Assembly: GCF_036711975.1 (NCBI RefSeq)
Contig: NC_091970.1
Location: 8,811,501-8,875,500 of the forward strand
Source of the DNA: Onthophagus taurus
Lineage: Eukaryota; Arthropoda; Insecta; Coleoptera; Scarabaeidae
DNA: 64,000 nt
Direction: 5' to 3'
Part shown: positions 1 through 10,900 of the stretch, one piece after another
How positions within the stretch are numbered: position 1 is the stretch's first letter
How the letters are laid out: every line of letters begins with the position of its first letter
Made by a program: the position numbers and the translations under genes
The notes under the pieces: model-generated
Seen by the model: the letters and a program-made list of their open reading frames with translations, nothing else
The model's database searches: none
Told to the model about the DNA's origin: nothing

Positions 1-3000
1 TCCATAAACCTGGACGTTGTGATTTTTTTAAACTTAGCTCTACATTTTTATTAATTTATAAAAAAATAGAAATTAAAGAAATTGTATCTTTAGAACGAAT
101 TGAGATATAACGATGAAGTAAAGAACATTTTAAAGCAAATTTAATGAAGATTTAATATGCCTTAAATGATTTCTTATTTTCCATAAACTTGGATGTTATG
201 ATTTTTTAAAGTCAGTTCTGCATCTTTATTTTTTCGTAAAAAACAGAAATTTAGAAAATCTCGTATCTTAAAAACAAATTGAGATATAACGATGAGATAA
301 AGCACATTTTAAAGTAAATTTAATGAAGATTTGGTGTGCCATAAATGATTTCTTACATTCCATAAACCTGGACGTTGTGATTTTTTTAAACTTAGCTCTA
401 CATTTTTATTAATTTATAAAAAAATAGAAATTAAAGAAATTGTATCTTTAGAACGAATTGAGATATAACGATGAAGTAAAGAACATTTTAAAGCAAATTT
501 AATGAAGATTTAATATGCCTTAAATGATTTCTTATTTTCCATAAACTTGGATGTTATGATTTTTTAAGGTCAGTTCTGCATCTTTATTTCTTCGTAAAAA
601 ACAGAAATATAGAAAATTAAATATCTTAAAAACAAATTGAGATATAACGATGAGATAAACCACGTTTTAAAGCAAATTTAATGAAGATTTGGTGTGCCAT
701 AAATGATTTCTTACATTCCATAAACCTGGTCATTATGATTTTTTAAACTCAGCTCTACATTTTTATTAATATATAAAAAAATAGAAATTAAAGAAATTGT
801 ATCTTGAGAACGAATTGAGATATAACGATGAAGTAAAGACATTTTAAAGCAAATTTAATGAAGATTTAATATGCCTTAAATGATTTCTTATTTTCCATAA
901 ACTTGGATGTTATGATTTTTTAAAGTCAGTTCTGCATCTTTATTTTTTCGTAAAAAACAGAAATTTAGAAAATCTCGTATCTTAAAAACAAATTGAGATA
1001 TAACGATGAGATAAAGCACATTTTAAAGTAAATTTAATGAAGATTTGGTGTGCCATAAATGATTTCTTACATTCCATAAACCTGGACGTTGTGATTTTTT
1101 TAAACTTAGCTCTACATTTTTATTAATTTATAAAAAAATAGAAATTAAAGAAATTGTATCTTTAGAACGAATTGAGATATAACGATGAAGTAAAGAACAT
1201 TTTAAAGCAAATTTAATGAAGATTTAATATGCCTTAAATGATTTCTTATTTTCCATAAACTTGGATGTTATGATTTTTTAAAGTCAGTTCTGCATCTTTA
1301 TTTTTTCGTAAAAAACAGAAATTTAGAAAATCTCGTATCTTAAAAACAAATTGAGATATAACGATGAGATAAAGCACATTTTAAAGTAAATTTAATGAAG
1401 ATTTGGTGTGCCATAAATGATTTCTTACATTCCATAAACCTGGACGTTGTGATTTTTTTAAACTTAGCTCTACATTTTTATTAATTTATAAAAAAATAGA
1501 AATTAAAGAAATTGTATCTTTAGAACGAATTGAGATATAACGATGAAGTAAAGAACATTTTAAAGCAAATTTAATGAAGATTTAATATGCCTTAAATGAT
1601 TTCTTATTTTCCATAAACTTGGATGTTATGATTTTTTAAGGTCAGTTCTGCATCTTTATTTCTTCGTAAAAAACAGAAATATAGAAAATTAAATATCTTA
1701 AAAACAAATTGAGATATAACGATGAGATAAACCACGTTTTAAAGCAAATTTAATGAAGATTTGGTGTGCCATAAATGATTTCTTACATTCCATAAACCTG
1801 GTCATTATGATTTTTTAAACTCAGCTCTACATTTTTATTAATATATAAAAAAATAGAAATTAAAGAAATTGTATCTTGAGAACGAATTGAGATATAACGA
1901 TGAAGTAAAGACATTTTAAAGCAAATTTAATGAAGATTTAATATGCCTTAAATGATTTCTTATTTTCCATAAACTTGGATGTTATGATTTTTTAAAGTCA
2001 GTTCTGCATCTTTATTTTTTCGTAAAAAACAGAAATTTAGAAAATCTCGTATCTTAAAAACAAATTGAGATATAACGATGAGATAAAGCACATTTTAAAG
2101 TAAATTTAATGAAGATTTGGTGTGCCATAAATGATTTCTTACATTCCATAAACCTGGACGTTGTGATTTTTTTAAACTTAGCTCTACATTTTTATTAATT
2201 TATAAAAAAATAGAAATTAAAGAAATTGTATCTTTAGAACGAATTGAGATATAACGATGAAGTAAAGAACATTTTAAAGCAAATTTAATGAAGATTTAAT
2301 ATGCCTTAAATGATTTCTTATTTTCCATAAACTTGGATGTTATGATTTTTTAAGGTCAGTTCTGCATCTTTATTTCTTCGTAAAAAACAGAAATATAGAA
2401 AATTAAGTATCTTAAAAACAAATTGAGATATAACGATGAGATAAACCACGTTTTAAAGCAAATTTAATGAAGATTTGGTGTGCCATAAATGATTTCTTAT
2501 ATTCCATAAACCTGGTCATTATGATTTTTTCAACTCAGCTCTACATTTTTATTAATATATAAAAAAATAGAAATTAAAGAAATTGTATCTTTAGAACGAA
2601 TTGAGATATAACGATGAAGTAAAGAACATTTTAAAGCAAATTTAATGAAGATTTAATATGCCTTAAATGATTTCTTATTTTCCATAAACTTGGATGTTAT
2701 GATTTTTTAAGGTCAGTTCTGCATCTTTATTTTTTCGTAAAAAACACAAATTTAGAAAATCTCGTATCTTAAAAACAAATTGAGATATAACGATGAGATA
2801 AAGCACATTTTAAAGTAAATTTAATGAAGATTTGGTGTGCCATAAATGATTTCTTACATTCCATAAACCTGGTCATTATGATTTTTTAAACTCAGCTCTA
2901 CATTTTTATTAATTTATAAAAAAATAGAAATTAAAGAAATTGTATCTTGAAAACGAATTGAGATATAACGATGAAGTAAAGAACATTTTAAAGCAAATTT

Positions 3001-4240
3001 AATGAAGATTTAATGTGTCTTAAATGATTTCTTATTTTCCATAAACTTGGTTGTTATGATTTTTTAAGATCAGTTCTGCATCTTTATTTCTTCGTAAAAA
3101 ACAGAAATTTAGAAAATCTCATATCTTAAAAACAAATTGAGATATAACGATGAGATAAAGCACGTTTTAAAGCAAATTTAATGAAGATTTGGTGTGCCAT
3201 AAATGATTTCTTACATTCCATAAACCTGGTCATTATGATTTTTTAAACTCAGCTCTACATTTTTATTAATATATAAAAAAATAGAAATTAAAGAAATTGT
3301 ATCTTGAGAACGAATTGAGATATAACGATGAAGTAAAGAACATTTTAAAGCAAATTTAATGAAGATTTAATGTGTCTTAAATGATTTCTTATTTTCCATA
3401 AACTTGGTTGTTATGATTTTTTAAGATCAGTTCTGCATCTTTATTTCTTCGTAAAAAACAGAAATTTAGAAAATCTCATATCTTAAAAACAAATTGAGAT
3501 ATAACGATGAGATAAACCACGTTTTAAAGCAAATTTAATGAAGATTTGGTGTGCCATAAATGATTTCTTATATTCCATAAACCTGGTCATTATGATTTTT
3601 TAACCTCAGCTCTACATTTTTATTAATATATAAAAAAATAGAAATTAAAGAAATTGTATCTTGAGAACGAATTGAGATATAACGATGAGATAAAGCACAT
3701 TTTAAAGTAAATTTAATGAAGATTTGGTGTGCCATAAATGATTTCTTACATTCCATAAACCTGGTCATTATGATTTTTTAACCTCAGCTCTACATTTTTA
3801 TTAATATATAAAAAAATAGAAATTAAAGAGATTGTATCTTGAGAACGAATTGAGATATAACGATGAAGTAAAGAACATTTTAAAGCAAATTTAATGAAGA
3901 TTTAATATGCCTTAAATGATTTCTTATTTTCCATAAACTTGGATGTTATGATTTTTTAAAGTCAGTTCTGCATCTTTATTTTTTCGTAAAAAACACAAAT
4001 TTAGAAAATCTCGTATCTTAAAAACAAATTGAGATATAACGATGAGATAAAGCACGTTTTAAAGCAAATTTAATGAAGATTTGGTGTGCCATAAATGATT
4101 TCTTACATTCCATAAACCTGGTCATTATGATTTTTTAAACTCAGCTCTACATTTTTATTAATTTGTAAAAAAAAAAATTTAGACAATCGTATTTTAAGAA
4201 CGAATTGAGATATAACGATGAGGTATAAAATATTTTAAAG
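1..4240. repeat. Satellite array, ~178-bp monomers in A/B dimers, cut by the window start
   Basis: About 23 head-to-tail monomers. Two monomer types alternate: one begins TCCATAAACCTGG, the other TCCATAAACTTGG, giving dimers of ~357 bp. In the left part a subtype beginning CCTGGACGTTGTG (1, 360, 1080, 1440, 2155) and one with CCTGGTCATTATG (720, 1798, 2513) follow a three-dimer cycle of ~1,077 bp, a higher-order repeat. A half dimer is lost near 3660-3760. The last monomer decays at 4150-4240. No gene-like reading frame is supported. Confidence 0.95.
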
Positions 4241-4918
4241 AACATTTCAATCTGTACATATTTATGCTTTTATATTTCGATAGAAGACGATGTGTCACTC
4301 GCATCGAATAATATTTCAATAAAAACATACCCAAAATTAGATCAAAAATCATTTTTGTCAATATGTTTGTTTTGAAACCTTTAAATATCTCTAAATTTTC
4401 AAAATCAATCAACGCAATCAATTAAATTTTTAAATTTAATGATTAATAAGGAAGAATCAACAAGAAAATTTTGTAACAACACCTCGTGATTTGTTCTTTT
4501 TTTTTACGAATCGGCATCTCGTTATATTTTTGTAATGGTGAAGTGGAGTGAGGGTCATCTCTACTATTTAACGATTCTAACTCGAATGAAAGCTTTTCAG
4601 TAGTTGAAAATCAACCGGACCGTGCTTTCCTCCCGAAAAATTATTATCACTCAGTTGAAATCCAATTCGGAGAGGAATTTCTATTAGAAAGATAAAGAAA
4701 ACGAACGTTTATCGGTGATTTGTTGAACAAAAATTGTCCTCCATCCTATTTATAATTGAAGAACATTTACGTAAATTTCGTGTTATTGAACGTTAGCCAA
4801 GTAGAGTCTGAGATTTGGTGAGGTGGACATTTTCTCGTAGGAAAATAAAAGTGTTCGAGACGACATTGTGAATATGAATTAATTTTTTTTCTATTTCTTA
4901 AAAGAAAAATTTTAAAAA
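4241..4918 (+). promoter_or_regulatory. Single-copy upstream region and probable 5' UTR of the acyl-CoA synthetase gene
   Basis: Non-repetitive sequence between the satellite and the first recognised coding exon. It is somewhat less AT-rich from 4520 to 4830 than its surroundings, as expected for a promoter or 5' UTR. I see no certain TATA box or initiator. An upstream exon encoding the usual N-terminal membrane anchor of this family was not found here. Confidence 0.4.
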
Positions 4919-7900
4919 ATGTGTTGCAAGTGTTGTTGCGCTACAGTTCAGCCGATTCACGTCCCGATTAATTTAAATAATCAAACCGATGTTTACAAAA
5001 CCAGAGTAAGTCGCATAATTTGTACAAATAAACAATTTCAAAATTTAATTAAAAGCTTTTAAGTTCTACTTCGTTTAGTAAGTTATGATTAATGTTTAGC
5101 GAACGTGGCTGAACGCATTTTGAATGCAATTAGATGGTAATTTATTGCTTTATTTCTAAAAATAAACATTCCCGCACGTGATCCATCAGAGTACGTCTTA
5201 TGCAATAATTTGTAATGCTAAAATAACATAAATGAAGTTATGTTATAGTCTACCGACTTTGATTTATTAACCTTTCATACGATTTAATATTTTCATTTTT
5301 GTTTTTTGGGTGTATGATTCAAGTTTAAAAAATTCTAATAAAAAAGAAATCAAAAAAAAAACATAAATAATAACATAAAATGTCAAGTTTAAAAGTAAAC
5401 GATAAATTTAGCTCATTGACATTTAAATTGGTTTCAATTTGAGTTGGTGTTCAACAAATTATTTTAAACAAACCTTTAATTTGATGTTAATTTTTTGGAA
5501 ATGATGACCTAGAAGATATGATAAATAGGTGTGGTGTCTGCAACAAATTTTTATTTCTGCATAGCCAAAAATCACATTTAAGGATCACCTTCGTGTATTT
5601 AAATTGGCGTTTGTCCAATATTTAAGTGCTTAATTTTACGTTTTTTTTTTAATTCGACATTCTTTTAAAAATTAAGAATGTGGAAACGTATTTGAGAAAT
5701 TAATTTGTTTTTCAGGGTCCAGAATTGATCAGGATATCAAAATTTTTTAAGGATGCTAAGGAAGGCCAATTCGTCAGCTATCTTTATTCAGATACGAGGA
5801 CTTTATACGAAGGTTTTCGAAGAGGTGCCAAAGAAGCAAGTAAGTTTTTCATCATCAAATTAATATTATTTAAATGAGATGAAAATCGAAATAGTTTTCT
5901 TTTGGTCGACATAAGTCATAAGGAAAAATATTCATTTAACACTTGCTGTCCAAATAATGCCTACACATCTTATAATAATAGTTCTTAACAGATAGTGTGT
6001 AAGATAAGATATATACAGTGTGTTAATTAATTATCGTACCCGACGTCATCATTGCAAGTATGCAACCAACATCACAGTATAGATATTGTAATACACAAAT
6101 CGTATATTGCAATACCAATACTGTGATATTGGTTGCATACTTGAATTAAGACGTCAGGTACGAAAATTAATTAACACACTGTATGTATATACAGGGTTAT
6201 TTGACGTGAGACAAGCGATTATCTCGAAAACAATATGTGAAAAATGTGCTGGACACCCATTATTTTGCAGCCACATATTTTGTCTTTCTTTCCTGCTCAA
6301 ATCTACAAATCTAGATCTATTGTACCCCAATAGATATCGTTATCAAATTTCACAGTGCAGTCCGTCCAATGCTGTTAACGAACATTAATACCTTGCTCGG
6401 TAAAAGGTCATTCACATCCTTTGAGGAGATAAACTGCGACCCAAAAATCATGAATCTGATACGGTTAACAGCAGGGCAGTGGCATAAAACATGCTCAATC
6501 GTCTCTGCTTCCTCCGCACATAATCGGCATTCAACATCGTCGGCTAAACCCAACAAATTGAGGTGTGCTTTTAATCGGCAATGCCCAGTAAACACACCCA
6601 TTAGTACTTTTATGCTGCTACGAGCAAGTCCTAAAAAGTTCCCTGTTGTTTGGTTTTAGTAATTATCATACACATTGCATCTAACTTTTGGGTTTTGACA
6701 TCATCCACGTGATACTGGAATCATCTATTATATACTAAAATGATATTCTATACAGGGTGATTCATTAGCTCTATGACAAACTTTGGCAGATGAAAGGTGA
6801 TGCGATTCTAAGGAAAAAATGTTATATGAATATGGGTCCGATTCATTTTGGTTAAAGAGTTACAAGCCTTTGAAAATTTTACACAGTTTAATAGGCAAAT
6901 GAAAATGTAACATAAAAAATAAGTTTAAAAATTACAAAAATGTCCGCCTTCAGCTTGAATGCACGCCTCACATCGACGAAGTAAAGATTCTATCACACGA
7001 CGTATGATATTTGGATCATTCCGTATGCTATTAGCTGCATCTTGAATTCTGTCCAGTAGTTGCTGACGGGTAGTAATTTCTACATGGTACACAAGCTGCT
7101 TCATGTGTCCCCAGAAATAATAATCCAGCGGATTTAGATCTCGAGATCGTGGTGGCCAGACTACTGGACCTCCATTGCCAATACATTTGTTTGGAAAATG
7201 TTCATGTAACCAAGCGATGACTTCTCTTCCTCGATGTGGTGGTGCACCATCGTGCTGATACCACATATTTTGAACGATGTTAAGTGGTACGTCGTCGATA
7301 AAATCGAAAAGGTTATGTCCCAAGAAATTTCTGTACATATTTGCATTTAAGCGTTCATTTATCACCCATACAGGTAGCAAAGAATTGTTAAAAATGCCAC
7401 CTCAAACGTCTACACTAAACCGTTGCTGAAATCTTCCTGGTCTAATTGCATGTGGATTTTGCAAGGACCACACATGTTCGTTATGATAATTATTTATGCC
7501 GTCCCTAGTGAAACACGCTTCATCAGACCACAAAACTTGGGAAATGAAGTTATTATTTTGAGCATGTTGCTGAATAATCCAATGGCAAAATGCTAAGCGT
7601 TGTTCAGTATCTCCAGGATGTAATGCTTGAACATTTTGGCGATGAAACGGATGTAACATTTCTCGATTCAATACACGCCATACAAAACTTTGGGATATTT
7701 GTAACATGCTCGCTATACGCCGAGTACTAATTGAAGGGTCGTCAAGTACTAAATCAATAACACGTTCTTCATTTTGTACATTCACATCATGGGGACGAAC
7801 GGAATCTAGTGGACCTGTTTCTCTCAGTCTGCGAAATGATGCACTAAACACTGCATGGGCAGGTTGATGTCTATGTGGAAGCCTACGAAGGTATTCTCTT

Positions 7901-10900
7901 GCTGCTTGCCGAGCGTTTCCGTTACAAAGCCCGTATACAAAAATAATATCTGCATATTCTTCAGTCGTAAATACATGCATTTTCGTTTTCGATCAAAACT
8001 CTGACAATTATAAACTTTGAAACACACAGAATAGAGTAAATTGAAATGTTTGACATAAAGAACTCAGTTTTGTTATCACAGCCAACTCTGTATTTGTGCT
8101 TCATAATTATTGTTGCAAATCTTTACTTCGTCGATGTGAAGCGTGCATTCAAGCTGAAGGCGGACATTTCGAACAATTTTTGTAATTTTTAAACTTATTT
8201 TTTATGTTACATTTTCATTTGCCTATTAAACTGTGTAAAATTTTCAAAGGCTTGTAACTCGTTAACCAAAATGAATCGGACCCATATTCATATAACATTT
8301 TTTCCTTAGAATCGCATCACCTTTCATCTGCCAAAGTTTGTCATAGAGCTAATGAATCACCCTGTATACTGGAATCATATACTGTATACTGGATTCATGC
8401 AGTAAACGATATTATGTAAATTTTTGTTGTTTCATCATCAAAGCCAATATCAAATGTTATTAATATTATTTATATGTTTAAACTGACTCTTTTCACACAT
8501 ATTTTAATTAATTTTTCAGATAATGGTCCTTGTTTGGGTTGGAGAGAATCGTATAACAAACCTTACCAATGGTTAAACTACAATGAAGCTTTATTAAGAG
8601 CGAAAAATTTCGGTGCTGGATTAATTCAAATGGGTTTACAACCGGGAACGGAAACTTTTATAGGGATTTACGCTCAGAATTGCCCCGAATGGATCCTAAC
8701 CGAACAAGCTCTTTATTGTTACAGCATGGTTTTAGTTCCGTTATACGATACCCTCGGTCCGGACGCATGTGCCTTCATCATTAAACAAAGTAAAAAAAAA
8801 TAAAATTAAATAAATCAAAAATTGTACTTGTACAATTACACAAATTTGTTAAAAATTAAATTGTACTTTTTTAGCCTCTATAAATGTTGTCGTATGCGAT
8901 GACGACCAAAAATGCAATTTCCTATTGGACAAAGGTCCACGTTGTATGCAAAAATTGATCGTTGTTAAAGACGTTCGAGCGGCGACTAAGCAAAGAGCGA
9001 AAAACCGTGGAGTTGAGATTATTAAGTTTTCTGACGTTGAAGTTCAAGGTTCGAAAAGACACCATCCAGAAACGGTAATTAAAAAATTTAATTAATTTGT
9101 TTTAATATGTGAAATTTCCTCCTTTAAAATATTTATTTCTAAACCATTACAAATAAGTCGACGTTTCGGGAATTATTCCCATCATCAGGCTTTCATAAAT
9201 TTCTTACCCAACAACTTCTCACCAATTTTATAATTGGACCGCGTTATGGATCACTTGACTAAGCGACAAATAAATAATGTTGAGAAAAATGTAAGACTTC
9301 TCAGAATAAACAGGTTCAAACTATTGAAAATTGTTTGGCTATCACAAGAACAGTTTCTGTAAGTCGTGGCATAAATTTAATCACTAAAACTAGAGACAAA
9401 ATGATGACGATTCGTGTAAACATTTTTGAAGAAATTAATCTAGAGTTTGATTGGTACTTTTATACTGGTTTTTATTTTATATAGATAAGTCTAACCAGTT
9501 TCGGCCCTTGGCCATCTTCAGAGACTCTACAAATAGATTAACCACTTCATTGAGGTATTGTGTAACACACATGGCTGTATGAGGCCGTGCATTATCCTGC
9601 ATTAGGATAAAATCATCGCCTATAAACTCACTGAAGGGTTGCACGTAATTATTTATCGGTGGGCAGTTAATGATTCATCGATGATGACCAAATCAGTGCA
9701 GGCTTCCCGGCTTATTTCTGCCCACATCATTACTGAACCACCTCCATAACTCAGACGGGGGCTAAATGTGCATTCCGCAAACCTTTCTCCATTTCTTCTC
9801 CACACTCTTTTCCGCCCATTTGGAGAATGTAAGCGGAACCTGAATTCATCGGTGAAGAGAACATTGTTCCATTGCCTCAAATCCTCAATTCCTCTGCAAG
9901 CTTTCAACCCAGATTCCTTTAGTCTTCGGCGAATTGCTCACATTTGTACCTCGGACCTGTCGAAGCTCATTTTTCGTCTATACTGACGTTAAATGACGAT
10001 TCCGCAAAGCTATAACACGAATAAATCTGTCATCAACAGCAGCGGTTTTTCGTTTTCTACCGCTTCCTGTCTTTCTCTTATTTCTTCCAGTTTGTGTTAT
10101 CACTCTTTTAATAGTGGAGCGATGAACATGAAGGATTCTTGCAACACATTCATAATTACGCCCATCTTCAAGACAGAGAATAACCATGGTACTAATCTTC
10201 TGTATAAAAAATCACTGTCCAACTGTCATTAGAATAACAATGAGCAAAGCCACCTTATTAAAACGTAAAGTATCTTAACCCTTTGTGTCCCGACGGTACT
10301 TTAAAGTACCGGTAGTTTTGAACACTCATTTTGAACAATCCGCACTGTAGGGTTTTTAGGTATATTTAAACTTATTCGTCCAGATGTGAGGTTAGAAGTT
10401 TAATGAAAAGTGGTGTTTGAATTTGTTGATCGTTTTAAAAAGATTCAAAGCATTGAGCTTTAATTTAGAACAAGTCTCATTCCTTAATTTCAATAAATAC
10501 GGCTTCCAGGAATTTTTAAATTAACATCTTTTTTGGCACTTTTAGGTTATACGAAAATGTAAGTTTTGTTACAACATTTTTTTTCTCAATATTTTTCCAA
10601 TCCAACCCAACAATTATTATACATCATTTTAAAGAGAAAGCTTTGAGCTTTAATTTAGAATAAGTCTCATTCCCTAATTTCAATAAATACGGCTTCCAGG
10701 AATTTTTAAATTAGCATATTTTTTAGCACTTTTAGGTTATACGAAAATGTAAGGCTTGTTTCAAGATCTTTTTTCTCAATATTTTTCCAATCGAACCCAA
10801 CAATTATTATACATCATTTTAAAAAGAAAGCTTTGAGCTTTAATTTAGAACAAGTCTCATTCCTTAATTTCAATAAATACGGCTTCTAGGAATTTTTAAA

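Noticed and set aside
3568..4421. Minus-strand frames within and beside the first satellite
   Set aside because: Their sequence is low-complexity AT-rich repeat, and the same frames are broken in neighbouring monomers.
9163..9188. Calling the motif a hammerhead ribozyme outright
   Set aside because: One extra base separates CTGATGA from the stem, and I could not draw a convincing helix III or cleavage site, so it is reported only as a structured motif.
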